A stretch of 40,919 nt of DNA from Nitrospinota bacterium (GCA_016194375.1 JACQBU010000022.1:1-40919); one strand, 5' to 3'. Shown: positions 15,367-24,905, numbered from the stretch's first letter. A program made the numbers and translations. The notes: generated from the sequence alone by a model not told the origin.

Positions 15367-17637
15367 ATGGGCGTAGATTTAAAAAATTCCAAAAAGCCCG
15401 AAAGGGCGCCCGTTATAGGAGTAGGAGCGGGGGCGGGCGTAGCACTCTTTTTGATATGCATGCTGCCCGTAGTAGGGTACTGGGGCGTGCGAAGAAACGT
15501 CCCGATGATCAATACTTCCGCCGCCAAGCCGAAAAACGAACATGCGCGCGAAAATCCAATGTTTAAGTCGATAAAAAATGAGGGCCGCTTCGAGGCAAGC
15601 CTCATTAGGGATTGGAACGCCGTTACAAGCCGACACCGGATGGAGACGGACGAGGGGGCCGAAAAAAGGGAGCTGGTCGAGGCGTCCCTGTTAGGAGGGA
15701 TTTTGGCGCTTCTATTGGCTTTCGGCCTTTTTGTCTTCAGCCGGAAAAAGGCGGGGGAAAAGCTTAAGGATTGTGAAAGAAGGTACCAGTCCCTGACAGA
15801 ATCCGCTAATGATGCCATCATTTCCGCCGATAAGGCTGGAAACATAGTTTTTTTGAATAAAGGAGCCATGAAGCTTTTCGGCTACGAGGAAAATGAGGTG
15901 ATGGGCATGGCCCTCACCATGCTCATGCCGGAAAGGTACAGGAAGGCCCACTCCGAAGGGATCGCCCGGGCGACCTCGACCGGCCAATTCAAGATGTTGG
16001 GAAAGACGATGGAGCTTTGCGGGTTGAAAAAGGACGGAGTCGAGTTTCCACTTGAAATATCCGTGGCCAGCTGGAACTCAGGCGAAGGGGTGTTTTTCAA
16101 CGCCATCATACGGGACATAACCAAACGCAGGGAGGCGGAACTCGAGCTTAACATCTTAAGAAACGCCGTCGAACAAGCGGCTGAAATGGTCGTCATCACC
16201 GATCACAACGGGGCGATTGAATACGTCAACCCCGCTTTCGAGCGCTTGACGGGATATAGCACCAGGGAGGCGATCGGCTCAAATCCGCGCATGCTGACGT
16301 CCGGCAGGCAACCGAGGGAATTTTACGAGGAACTTTGGGGGAACATCAAAGCCGGGCGCATCTGGTTCGGCCAGCTTATCAACAGGAAAAAGTCCGGCGA
16401 GGAATATCATGAGGAAATGACCATCTCCCCCATCAAGGGGGAGGACGGGAAAATAAGCCACTTCATGGCGATTACACGGGACATCAGCGAGAACATGGCT
16501 ATTCGGAACCAGCTAATTCAGGCCGAGAAGCTCTCCTCCATCGGCACGCTGGTGTCCGGAGTGGCGCACGAGATGAACAACCCCCTAACAGCCATACTGG
16601 GTTATTCGGAAATGTTGCTTTCCAAAGGCGGCGATTTGCCCGACGACGTCGCCAAGGGGCTCGGGGTGATACATCAGCAGGCCGAACGAACCTCGAAAAT
16701 AGTGAGGGACCTCCTGAGGTTTTCCAGAAAACAGGACGTCGAAAAAACGTCGCTGGAGATCTCGGACGTCCTGGAGGGCGTTTTTTCGCTTCAGGCGCAC
16801 CACCTTCGCACCACCAACATAGAATGTTTGAAGGAATACGGCGCCGGGCAAATGAGGGTCTTTGGAAACATGAGCCAACTCCAACAGGTGTTCCTGAACA
16901 TCATCCAGAACGGGGCGCACGAAATGAGGAGGGCGCACGGGAAGGGGGTCATGGCCGTCAGGACGGAAATGCGGGACGGGGAGGCGCTCGTATTGTTGGA
17001 AAACGACGGCCCGCCCATACCGCCCGACGTCATGGGCAGGTTGTTCGACCCCTTTTTCACCACAAAGGGGGTGGGGGAGGGGACGGGGCTGGGGCTCTCA
17101 ATCTCCTACGGCATAGTCAAGGACCACGGCGGCAGGCTGTGGGCGGAAAATATCGGCGAATCGGGCGTGCGGTTTGTGGTGGCCCTGCCCCTCGACGGGA
17201 GCGAGATTTCGGCGAATCGGACGGTCAATAAACCGTCCGGGCCGGAATTATCGGGTCGTTGCGTCCTATTGGTCGAGGACGAGCAGGCGGTGCGCAAATG
17301 GCTTTTAACGCTGCTTAGGAAAAACGGGGCGGTCGTCCATTCTTCGAAAAACGGCAAAGAGGCGATAGAACTCATAAAGAAAAACGATTACGACCTTATA
17401 ATATCGGACCTAAAAATGCCCGAAATGGACGGCTTCAAGGTCGGCAATTGGTTGCGTGAACATAGGCCGGAGCAATTTCGACGGTTCATCCTGATAACCG
17501 GGACCATAGACTCCGAAGTCGTCGAATACTCCGGAAATTTCGGATGCAGGGTTCTTCAAAAACCCTTCAGCCAGGACGAACTTTTCGCGAGCATTCGAGA
17601 GACGTCGGGCCTCCCGTCCGGGGAAAAGCCCAGGTAA
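15367..17637 (+). CDS. Hybrid sensor histidine kinase (PAS-PAS-HisKA-HATPase-receiver)
   Basis: The 756-residue protein has membrane helices at about 20-40 and 106-124, PAS at about 135-258 and a second PAS/PAC at about 262-380. The HisKA domain has phosphoacceptor H401 (VSGVAHEMNNPL), the ATPase domain has NIIQNG (N515) and GTGLGLSIS, and the C-terminal receiver has D681 (SDLKMPEMDG) and K732. The sensor region between the helices is much shorter than in the upstream paralogue. About 96 residues containing the PilJ-type core are missing, while the flanking AKPKNE and SLIRDWNAVTS segments are kept. It probably senses through PAS and phosphorylates its own receiver and/or the next gene's product, whose ATG overlaps its stop (TAATG). 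Confidence 0.9.
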   Translation: MGVDLKNSKKPERAPVIGVGAGAGVALFLICMLPVVGYWGVRRNVPMINTSAAKPKNEHARENPMFKSIKNEGRFEASLIRDWNAVTSRHRMETDEGAEKRELVEASLLGGILALLLAFGLFVFSRKKAGEKLKDCERRYQSLTESANDAIISADKAGNIVFLNKGAMKLFGYEENEVMGMALTMLMPERYRKAHSEGIARATSTGQFKMLGKTMELCGLKKDGVEFPLEISVASWNSGEGVFFNAIIRDITKRREAELELNILRNAVEQAAEMVVITDHNGAIEYVNPAFERLTGYSTREAIGSNPRMLTSGRQPREFYEELWGNIKAGRIWFGQLINRKKSGEEYHEEMTISPIKGEDGKISHFMAITRDISENMAIRNQLIQAEKLSSIGTLVSGVAHEMNNPLTAILGYSEMLLSKGGDLPDDVAKGLGVIHQQAERTSKIVRDLLRFSRKQDVEKTSLEISDVLEGVFSLQAHHLRTTNIECLKEYGAGQMRVFGNMSQLQQVFLNIIQNGAHEMRRAHGKGVMAVRTEMRDGEALVLLENDGPPIPPDVMGRLFDPFFTTKGVGEGTGLGLSISYGIVKDHGGRLWAENIGESGVRFVVALPLDGSEISANRTVNKPSGPELSGRCVLLVEDEQAVRKWLLTLLRKNGAVVHSSKNGKEAIELIKKNDYDLIISDLKMPEMDGFKVGNWLREHRPEQFRRFILITGTIDSEVVEYSGNFGCRVLQKPFSQDELFASIRETSGLPSGEKPR

Positions 17638-18608
17638 TGGCGGGGGTAAAACAACGGACGATAATGGTGGTGGATGACGAGCCGGCCATCCGGGAAATGA
17701 TGACATGGATGCTCAAGGAGAAGAACTTTGCCGTTTTGGCGGCTGAAAACGGGAGGGAGGCGGTCAAACTGCTCGAAATGTCCGGCGCGACAATAGACGC
17801 GATAACATGCGACATGTTGATGCCGGTGATGAACGGAATGGAGCTGGCAAAACATAACTATGAACACGGCGACCTGCCCTTCATCGTATGCACCACGATA
17901 ACCGACTCGGGCATGGCCGTTAAAATGATGAGATACGGCGTTCAGGATTTCCTCGTAAAGCCGATAACTCAACAAACGCTCGTCGCAACGATAAACGCCG
18001 CCATAAACCGGAGGCTCTTTGTCACCATGAAGATGGAGGGGGAAACGGCGCTGGACGGCAACGTTTCAAGCATCGTCATCCCCGCCAAAAGGAGCCAGGT
18101 GCTAGCCGGCCTCGACTGGATTCGGGAAAAGTTGGGCGACAGCCTCCAACCCGATCAAAGGGGCAAGTTCCTGACCCATTCGTTCGTATTCTTGCAAAAC
18201 GCATACGAGCACGGAAGCCTCCTGTTCGGCGAGGCGCAGAAAACAACGCTGTTGAAAGAGGGCAAGTTCGAGCTTGAGGTGAAAAAACGGGACTCCGCCA
18301 GCAAGGCCAACATAACGATTGACATGGCCGTGCTGGAAGGGGAGGCGTCATTAAGGATTAGGGACGAGGGGGCCGGCTTTGATTATAAAAAATACCTGAA
18401 CATGACCCCCGACGACGTCGTCAAACGGTTGGATATGCCCAACGGCCGGGGGATAAATATGTCAGTCCATTATTTCGATTTGATCGAATACGGCGACGGG
18501 GGAGCTTCGGTGGTATTGACGAAGAGGTTCGTCGATTCGGGCGACGCCGGGTCGGCACAATCCGACGACAAGACCGTCAATGACGCCACACTAGTCACGC
18601 CCTCTTAG
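17637..18608 (+). CDS. Response regulator with C-terminal RsbW-like ATPase domain
   Basis: The 323-residue protein has a receiver domain (residues about 8-125: DD at 13-14, phosphoacceptor D59 in TCDMLMPVMNG, K108). Its C-terminal GHKL ATPase domain has an N-box around N188 (LQNAYEHG), a G1 box IRDEGAGFD (D243) and a G2-like NGRGINM. This is the anti-sigma/serine-kinase (RsbW/SpoIIAB) type rather than a DNA-binding output. ATG 17637 overlaps the kinase stop, so the pair is co-expressed. The natural partner of such a domain would be an anti-sigma antagonist or a sigma factor, but none is adjacent. A CGCCCT/AGGGCG inverted repeat spans its stop codon. Confidence 0.88.
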   Translation: MAGVKQRTIMVVDDEPAIREMMTWMLKEKNFAVLAAENGREAVKLLEMSGATIDAITCDMLMPVMNGMELAKHNYEHGDLPFIVCTTITDSGMAVKMMRYGVQDFLVKPITQQTLVATINAAINRRLFVTMKMEGETALDGNVSSIVIPAKRSQVLAGLDWIREKLGDSLQPDQRGKFLTHSFVFLQNAYEHGSLLFGEAQKTTLLKEGKFELEVKKRDSASKANITIDMAVLEGEASLRIRDEGAGFDYKKYLNMTPDDVVKRLDMPNGRGINMSVHYFDLIEYGDGGASVVLTKRFVDSGDAGSAQSDDKTVNDATLVTPS

Positions 18609-18645
18609 GGCGCGCGTTCGCCGACTTTTCGCGGGCGTTTCCATG

Positions 18646-18674
18646 TTGAAAAAACCGACCGCATCCCATATATT
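18646..18674 (+). promoter_or_regulatory. Sigma-70 promoter of the alternative complex III operon
   Basis: TTGAAA (18646-18651) and TATATT (18669-18674) have a 17-bp spacer. The expected start near 18681 leaves about 30 bases of leader with an AGAGGTAAG ribosome-binding site before the TTG of actA. Confidence 0.7.
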
Positions 18675-18711
18675 GTTAACATCCAATCGCAACGTCTAAC
18701 AGAGGTAAGTC

Positions 18712-19272
18712 TTGGAAAACGGAAGGTGGGTTTCGCGCATCAAGCCTCGGTCGGCCATAGGCAGGGCTTTTCTAAAGGGCGGAATTCTGCTTTTCGCGGG
18801 GTTGCTGTTTTTCGGCGGCTATTTTTATTACGCCCCGATATTCCCCCCCGGCAAGTACGCCCCCCAACAGCCGTACGAATACTCACACAAGCTACACGCG
18901 GGGGATTTGGGAATAAACTGCCAATACTGCCACATTTATGCCAAGAAGGCGGAATTCGCCGGCGTTCCGCCGTTCTCAAAATGCATGAACTGCCACGTCA
19001 ACCTTTCCATAAACAAGCCGTCAGTCAAGGCGATTCAAAAGGCCTACGAGGAGAAGAACATGGGGCGGTGGACTAGGGTTTACAACCTGCCGGACCACGT
19101 TTGGTTCAGCCATAAGCGCCACGTATCGAAAAACATTGACTGCGCGGCCTGCCACGGCCCCGTCGAGACCCTGGTCGTCAGCACGGAGAACAGGGTGTTT
19201 AGGATGGGTTTCTGCGTCCGGTGCCACCAAGAGCGCGGCGCCTCGACGGATTGTTGGGCGTGCCACACCTAG
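18712..19272 (+). CDS. actA: Alternative complex III pentaheme cytochrome c subunit ActA
   Basis: The 186-residue product has one N-terminal membrane helix (about 24-43) and five CxxCH haem-binding motifs (CQYCH, CMNCH, CAACH, CVRCH, CWACH), the count expected for ActA. The APIFPPGKYAPQQPYEYSHK segment resembles cytochrome c7-like domains. In this complex ActA carries electrons from quinol oxidation on the periplasmic side. The start is TTG at 18712 with AGAGGTAAG upstream. It is the first of six act genes and is followed 14 bases later by actB1. Confidence 0.9.
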   Translation: MENGRWVSRIKPRSAIGRAFLKGGILLFAGLLFFGGYFYYAPIFPPGKYAPQQPYEYSHKLHAGDLGINCQYCHIYAKKAEFAGVPPFSKCMNCHVNLSINKPSVKAIQKAYEEKNMGRWTRVYNLPDHVWFSHKRHVSKNIDCAACHGPVETLVVSTENRVFRMGFCVRCHQERGASTDCWACHT

Positions 19273-19286
19273 GAAACGAGGACAGC

Positions 19287-21466
19287 ATGGACAGACGTTC
19301 GTTCTTGAAGCTCGGCGGCGCAATAGCCGCCGTCGGCGTCACCGGCTCCTGCGGACAGGTGGCGCAGACCATCATCCCTACGTCACCCCGCCGGACGAGG
19401 GGATAAACCCGGTCGACGGCACTTGGTACTACACGACGTGCAAGATGTGCAACGCCGGTTGCGGAATAATGGTGAGGACCGTCATGGGCAGGGCGAAGAA
19501 AGTGGAGGGAAATCCGGCGCATCCGGTCAACGGCGGAGGAGTGTGCGCGCTGGGTCAGGCGGCGGTGCACCAGCTGTATCACCCCGAGCGGCTCAAGCTC
19601 CCGCTCTTGCGCTCCGGCCCCAGGGGAACCAACGCCTTCAAGGAGGTTTCATGGCCGGACGCGCTGGCTCGTTTGGCGGACAACATGAAAAAGGCGGAAG
19701 GCGGGGCTTCCTATGCCGTCGTATCAAACCCCCATGACGCGGTCACCGTCATCGCGTCCAAGACCCTAAAGAAAATGGGGTCCGACAACCTCGCCGTGCA
19801 GGGTCTTTCGGCGGTCGAAGGTAGGCGCCTGGCCGCCGCATCGGCGTTACACTTCCCGGACATGGCGAAGGCTGGTTGCGTTCTCATGCTGGGCTCCGAC
19901 GTTTTCGCGGGCGAGGCCGCCGCGCATTACGGCGACAGGTTCGGCAGGATGCGCCGCGGGAACGAATCCAAAAGGGGGATGATGATTTACGCCGGGACGA
20001 GGCTCTCCCTCACCGCGGCCTCGGCCGACAGGTTCGTCGCCGCAAAGGAGGGGTCGCTCGGCGTGCTCGCGCTCGCAGTGGCCCGCGAGTACGTCTCGCT
20101 CCTAAAGGGGCGCGGAACGGTCAACCCGAAGACGGCCGCGTGGGAAAAGGCGCTGGCCGGCAACGCCGACGCGTCAAGCAAGACCGGAGTGCCCGAGGAC
20201 GCCATAAAAAAAATCGCAAGGGACCTTTACGAACACGGGCCGTCGGCGGTCATAGCCGGGGACGACCTTACGGCCCATACAAACGGGGCGCAGGCGCTCG
20301 CCGCGGCCGACTTCCTAAACTCGATTCTGCGAGAGACGGCCGACGATAAGGACGGGGTCTGGCCTCCGGCGGAAAAACTGTCCGGCTATGAAACCATTAG
20401 GAAATCAACCGGGGTTCCCGAAAAGTTCGCGCCATTGGGACCGCTCCTTGCCTCGGCCGCAAACGGCAAAATGAAACTGGGGCTGATTATCGACTCCGAC
20501 CCGGTCCAAGCGCTTCCGGCCGGGCTAAACGCCCGAAAGGCGCTGGAGGCTACCGGTTTTGTCGCGGTGTTTGGATGCTTCTTAAACGACACTACAAGGT
20601 ACGCCGACTTGGTCCTGCCGGACCATCAATTCTTGGAGGCTTGGTCGGCGCAGGCGGCGGTCACGCCGCACGGGACGCCGTTCTTTAACGCCCAACAGCC
20701 GGTGGTCAGGCCGCTTTACGGCACCATGCAGTCCGGCGACGCGATTTTGAAGGCCGCGACAATGGCCGGATTTGGAATAGGCGTCGACACGCAGGAGGCG
20801 TTGTTGCTGGGGATGGTGGGCGACCTAAGGCGTAATCTCGAAGGGGTTCCGCCGGCCCTGGACGGGAAGAAGGCTTGGGAGCACGTCCTTCAAAGGGGGT
20901 TCGCCGTCGCGTCGGCGAAGCCTTCCTCGGCGCCGGGCGGGTCGGCAAAAAACCCGGAGGCCCCGCGGGTGGACGACCCGCTTTTTACGGGCCTGGCGCC
21001 GGACGATTTCTTCCTGCATCCGTACACGGCGGCCAACATCGGGGACGGAAGGGTGTCCAACATTTCGTGGCTCCTCGAAATGCCCGAGCCGATGACCAGC
21101 GTCAAGTGGGGCTCGTGGGTGGAGATAAATCCGAAGACCGCCGCCCGGCTTGGAATAGCCGACGGCGACGTCCTCAAGGTGGAGACGAAGTTCGGCTCGG
21201 CGGAGGCTCCGGCCTGCATATATCCCGGAATAGGCCCGGATACGATAGCCATGCCCGTGGGATTCGGCCACCTGGATTTCGGCAAGCACGCGAGGGGACG
21301 CGGGGCGAACGTCATGTCCATCGTCGGCGACGTAGAGGGAAAGGGGTTCGACTACACGGCCTTTCGAAGCGTGAAGGCGACGGTGACAAAAACCGGAAAA
21401 CGCATGGAACTGATACGGGAGGGGAATCCCAAAGGAGATTACGAAGGTGAAGTCTTTCAACTCTAA
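19287..21466 (+). CDS. actB1: Alternative complex III molybdopterin-oxidoreductase-like subunit ActB1 (frameshift near N-terminus)
   Basis: From ATG 19287 the protein starts MDRRSFLKLGGAIAAVGVTG, a Tat-type signal with a following SCGQ. After ...QTIIP the frame ends early, while YVTPPDEGINPVDG continues in another frame. One base is missing in the C run at 19376-19378. Read through, the protein is about 726 residues. It has CKMCNAGC and a later VCALGQA for one [4Fe-4S] cluster, then molybdopterin-oxidoreductase-like domains (LPDHQFLEAW; C-terminal NPKTAARLGIADGD). In ActB these domains are thought to carry no molybdenum cofactor. Here the ferredoxin part is a separate gene (actB2) instead of a fusion. 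The end overlaps actB2 by 20 bases. Confidence 0.85.
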
Positions 21467-22160
21467 CGGCGACGGCAAACACAAGTGGACGATGGTGGTA
21501 GACCTCGACCGGTGCAACGGTTGCGGCGCGTGCACAGTCGCGTGCCAGGCGGAGAACAACATAGCGGTCGTAGGCGAAAAGCTCGCCTCGGAAAAGCGGA
21601 CCATGTCCTGGCTGAGGGTGGAGAGATATTTCGAGGGGGAGTGGCCGGACCTGCGCGTGATATTTCTACCGATGCCCTGCCAGCAATGCGGCAACGCCCC
21701 CTGCGAGCCGGTCTGCCCGGTCTTCGCCACGTACCGCAACCCGGACGGGCTCAACGCAATGGTGTACAACCGATGCGTGGGCGTGAGGTTCTGCGGCAAC
21801 AACTGCCCATACGGGGTAAGGAAATTCAACTGGTTCAGATACAAATGGGAGAAACCGCTTCAGGAACAATTAAACCCGGACGTGTCGGTGCGCGAGGTCG
21901 GGGTGATGGAAAAATGCACCTTCTGCATGCAACGCATCCGGCGCGGCAAGGACGCGGCCAAGGACGAGGCTAGGGACGTCAGGGACGGCGAGGTCGTGAC
22001 CGCCTGCGCACAATCCTGCCCGACGGGGGCGATAATCTTCGGCGACGTGAAGGATCCGGAAAGCAGGGCGGCCAAACTCGTCAAGAGCAAGCGCCGGTTC
22101 CGTCTTTTGAACGAACATGGGACGGAACCGTCGGTCGTTTACCTAAAGGGAGGGGCGTGA
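21447..22160 (+). CDS. actB2: Alternative complex III iron-sulfur subunit ActB2
   Basis: The 237-residue ferredoxin-like protein has four Cys clusters: CNGCGACTVACQAEN, CQQCGNAPCEPVCP, CVGVRFCGNNCPYGVRKFNW and CTFCMQRI with CAQSCPTGAIIFGD. They match the [4Fe-4S]/[3Fe-4S] wire of DMSO-reductase-type and ActB proteins. GTG at 21447 lies inside the end of actB1, and actC begins 2 bases after its stop. The protein lacks a signal peptide of its own and probably travels with ActB1 through the Tat system (inference). Confidence 0.9.
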   Translation: MKSFNSNGDGKHKWTMVVDLDRCNGCGACTVACQAENNIAVVGEKLASEKRTMSWLRVERYFEGEWPDLRVIFLPMPCQQCGNAPCEPVCPVFATYRNPDGLNAMVYNRCVGVRFCGNNCPYGVRKFNWFRYKWEKPLQEQLNPDVSVREVGVMEKCTFCMQRIRRGKDAAKDEARDVRDGEVVTACAQSCPTGAIIFGDVKDPESRAAKLVKSKRRFRLLNEHGTEPSVVYLKGGA

Positions 22161-22161
22161 C

Positions 22162-23661
22162 GTGGACGAACAGGAGAGACCGCCGCAACACCAGGAGGGG
22201 GAGAGAAGGATGGGCGGCCCCCGCACGGAAATGCCTAGCCTGGAGGAATTGCGCGGAATCGCGGCCAGAAAGGGCCAGCTGAAGGGGCTGGACATAGACC
22301 TCACCATGCCCGAGGCCTGGCTAAACCAATATTCCCTCAGCCCGATGTTCTACACCACGAGGGCGTATTTCGTCTTCACTTTGGCGCTGTCGTCCGTCGT
22401 CGCATGGGGCGCCGCCTGCTGGGGCTACCAGATTTATGTCGGCATGGGCGTTGCCGGCCTGAGGCCCCCGATTTTTTGGGGAATTTACATATCGACGTTC
22501 GTCTTCTGGGTGGGCCTAAGCCATTCCGGCACCATCGTCTCCAGCCTCCTAAGGCTGACCAAGGCCAATTGGAGGAGGCCCGTTCTTCGCGGCGCGGAGG
22601 CGATGACCGCCTTTTCGCTGATGGTCGCCAGCCTGTTCCCCTTGATACACATCGGCAGGATATGGAGGGTGTACTATATGTTCCCTCTCCCGAACCAGCG
22701 GTTCCTCTGGCCTAACTACCGCAGTCCCCTTGCGTGGGACATGTTGGCCATCTCCGTCTATCTCACGGCCTCCATGATATTTCTCTACACCGGGCTGTTG
22801 CCGGACGTCGCGCTCGCGCGAGACCTCTGTCCGCGCGGCAACTGGCGCAAAAAATATCTCACGGTGCTGTCGCTGGGGTGGAGGGGAACCCACAGGCAGT
22901 GGCACGTCTATGAAAAGGCCTCCACGCTCCTCGCGGTCGGGGTGCTTCTAATCGCGCCCTCGGTCCACACGATAGTGGCCTGGGATTTTTCGATGAGCAT
23001 CACGCCGGGCTGGCACACCACAATCTTCGGCCCGTATTTCGTCGTGGGGGCGATCTATTCCGGCGTGGCGGGCGTGATATCGCTCATGATTCTTTTAAGG
23101 TGGATTTTCGGCCTGGGGCAAATAATACGCACAGTCCACCTTTACAACCTGGCCAAGCTGGAGCTTGTGATGGCCGTTACTTGGGCCTACTTTTACTTCG
23201 TGGAGTTCATGACCGCCTGGTACGCACACAATCCCGTGGAGTTCCGAATATGGGAATACCAATGGGAGCGGTTCCCGCACCTTATGATTGTCATGCTCGG
23301 CGGGACTGCCTTGGCGATCCTCATGCTGTCGTTCCACAAGGTAAGGACGAGCCCCCGGTTGCTTTTCTTAATAACCGTCTTGATAAACGTCGGGATGTAC
23401 ATCGAGCGGTACCTCATCGTCATCCCGGTTTTGACGCACAGGGACAACGCCTACACTTGGACCGACTACACGCCGTCCTTCGTCGAGATTTCGGTGGCGG
23501 TCGGGGCGCTGGCGTTTTTCCTGTTGCTTTACGCGGTGTTTTCCAAGCTCCTGCCCGTGGTCACCGTCGCGGACATAAGGGAGGGGAAGATAATCACCGG
23601 AGACGTGAGGATTGGCAACAGGGAGGTTCGCGTCTATGCCGACGTGGAGGAGCCGTTATGA
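22162..23661 (+). CDS. actC: Alternative complex III NrfD-like membrane subunit ActC
   Basis: The 499-residue polytopic protein of the NrfD/PsrC family has about ten hydrophobic segments and is the quinol-binding membrane anchor. Recognisable blocks are FWVGLSHSGTIVSSLLRLTKANWRRP, MFPLPNQRFLWPNYRSPLAWD and a C-terminal helix pair ending in FSKLLPVVTVADIRE, as in ActC. The start is GTG at 22162. ATG of actD overlaps its stop (ATGA). A second NrfD copy (ActF), present in many such operons, is not found in the window. Confidence 0.92.
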   Translation: MDEQERPPQHQEGERRMGGPRTEMPSLEELRGIAARKGQLKGLDIDLTMPEAWLNQYSLSPMFYTTRAYFVFTLALSSVVAWGAACWGYQIYVGMGVAGLRPPIFWGIYISTFVFWVGLSHSGTIVSSLLRLTKANWRRPVLRGAEAMTAFSLMVASLFPLIHIGRIWRVYYMFPLPNQRFLWPNYRSPLAWDMLAISVYLTASMIFLYTGLLPDVALARDLCPRGNWRKKYLTVLSLGWRGTHRQWHVYEKASTLLAVGVLLIAPSVHTIVAWDFSMSITPGWHTTIFGPYFVVGAIYSGVAGVISLMILLRWIFGLGQIIRTVHLYNLAKLELVMAVTWAYFYFVEFMTAWYAHNPVEFRIWEYQWERFPHLMIVMLGGTALAILMLSFHKVRTSPRLLFLITVLINVGMYIERYLIVIPVLTHRDNAYTWTDYTPSFVEISVAVGALAFFLLLYAVFSKLLPVVTVADIREGKIITGDVRIGNREVRVYADVEEPL

Positions 23662-24179
23662 GCCACATCACGGTGTTGGGCCTTTTTAACAGGATCGAGG
23701 AGCCGGCGGCGATGTTGACGCCGTTGGGCGAAATTCCGGTTGCGAAGGAGGACATGACCCTGATATCGGTCGCGCCGTACCCGGACGGCGCGGTGCTGTA
23801 CGACGAGCACCACAGCCCGCTTTGGGCCGTCGCGATCGTCTGCGGGATAGTCGGCTTTTTCGCGGCCATATGGCTCGCCGGGTGGACTCAATGGCAGATA
23901 AATCTGAACGTCGGGGGCAAATCAACCTGGTCCGTCCCTCCGGTAGCCATAACTTGTTACGAGTTTTCGCTGGCAGGCATGGTCCTAGGGACGTTCTTCG
24001 GCATGCTTTGGTACGCCGAACTGCCGGACTGGAACGAGCTGGCCTACGACAAAGACATAAGCAGGAGCAAGGTGGGCTTCCTCGTCCGGTGCCGGGACGA
24101 GGCCACGGCTGAAATGGTCGAGGAGATAATGAAAAACAACAACGTGGTCAGGATAAAGAGGGGTAGGGACGACTATTGA
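23658..24179 (+). CDS. actD: Alternative complex III subunit ActD (DUF3341)
   Basis: The 173-residue product begins MSHITVLGLFNRIEEPAAML. It has two transmembrane helices (about 54-74 and 96-118) around the conserved WTQWQINLNVGGK and WSVPPVAITCYEFSLAGM segments, and a C-terminal LVRC...NNNVVRIKRG tail, the DUF3341/ActD layout. ATG 23658 overlaps the actC stop. Its role in the complex is structural as far as known. The actE start overlaps its stop as TTGA. Confidence 0.9.
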   Translation: MSHITVLGLFNRIEEPAAMLTPLGEIPVAKEDMTLISVAPYPDGAVLYDEHHSPLWAVAIVCGIVGFFAAIWLAGWTQWQINLNVGGKSTWSVPPVAITCYEFSLAGMVLGTFFGMLWYAELPDWNELAYDKDISRSKVGFLVRCRDEATAEMVEEIMKNNNVVRIKRGRDDY

Positions 24180-24646
24180 AAAAGCCGGTCCTCGCGCTTT
24201 TCGCCTCCCTGCTGGTTTTCTCCTGCGAGAACGTGGACAGGAGCATGTACGAGAAGGTCGAGGCCGTTCCGCCGCCGTCGGGCTCCGTCCCCGCGCTTGG
24301 AACGAAAATCAAGATTGACTACTCGCAGGTTGATCTCAAAAAACTTGCCTCCCCGTTTCCGCTTGACGCGAAGGCCGGCGAGCGCGGCGCCGGGCTTTAC
24401 GGCGTGTACTGCGCCCCGTGCCACGGTATTACGGGAAACTCGGACACGAAGATAGCGCAAAAGATGGACCTCCCCCCGCCGGGGCTGGCGACCGACAGGG
24501 TGAGGAAGGAGTTGAGCGACGCCGAGATTTTCGTGAAGATTTTGGCCAGCGACTCGCTGATGCCCAAATATCGGGCGGAGTTGGAGGACAACGAGGCGTG
24601 GGAGATTGTCGCCCACGTGCGCCTGCTGGGACAAAGCCGGAAATAA
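24176..24646 (+). CDS. actE: Alternative complex III monohaem cytochrome c lipoprotein ActE
   Basis: The 156-residue product has a short signal ending in a lipobox (LLVFSC), a single haem site CAPCHG at about residues 80-85 and a likely distal Met ligand in SLMPKY near residue 128. This is the ActE type. It would be anchored by a lipid on the periplasmic side and pass electrons from ActA to an acceptor. The start is TTG 24176. It is the last gene of the operon; no cytochrome oxidase genes follow, so the electron acceptor is encoded elsewhere. Confidence 0.88.
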   Translation: MKKPVLALFASLLVFSCENVDRSMYEKVEAVPPPSGSVPALGTKIKIDYSQVDLKKLASPFPLDAKAGERGAGLYGVYCAPCHGITGNSDTKIAQKMDLPPPGLATDRVRKELSDAEIFVKILASDSLMPKYRAELEDNEAWEIVAHVRLLGQSRK

Positions 24647-24676
24647 CCCGCCCGCCTACCATTGTGGCCTGAAAAA

Positions 24677-24753
24677 TGGTCGGGGTGGCCGGATTCGAAC
24701 CGGCGACCCCCTGCTCCCAAAGCAGGTGCGCTAGCCAGCTGCGCTACACCCCG
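24677..24753 (-). tRNA. tRNA-Pro (UGG)
   Basis: The minus strand folds as a full cloverleaf: acceptor CGGGGTG/CACCCCG, D stem GCGC/GCGC, anticodon stem CCTGC/GCAGG with loop TTTGGGA (anticodon TGG), T arm GCCGG-TTCGAAT-CCGGC, discriminator A and an encoded CCA. A TTTTT tract follows immediately, giving a natural terminator. Confidence 0.97.
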
Positions 24754-24905
24754 AACTATTGACTCGCCAAAAACGGGGCGAATAAATTCTTGGTGCGAAC
24801 CTCTACTTAAGGGGGATTTTCTTGCCGGATTGAAGCCGTCAATTTCGGCGCTCCCGAGATTCGCACCCACCAAATTATGGAAGAAAGATGATACAGCAAA
24901 CCGGG
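24754..24905. other. Short gap between tRNA-Pro and the MFS gene
   Basis: No gene is seen. TTGGTGCGAA (24790-24799) and a slightly interrupted complement (24860-24873) form an imperfect inverted repeat about 60 bases apart. I cannot assign it to a known element. Confidence 0.3.
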
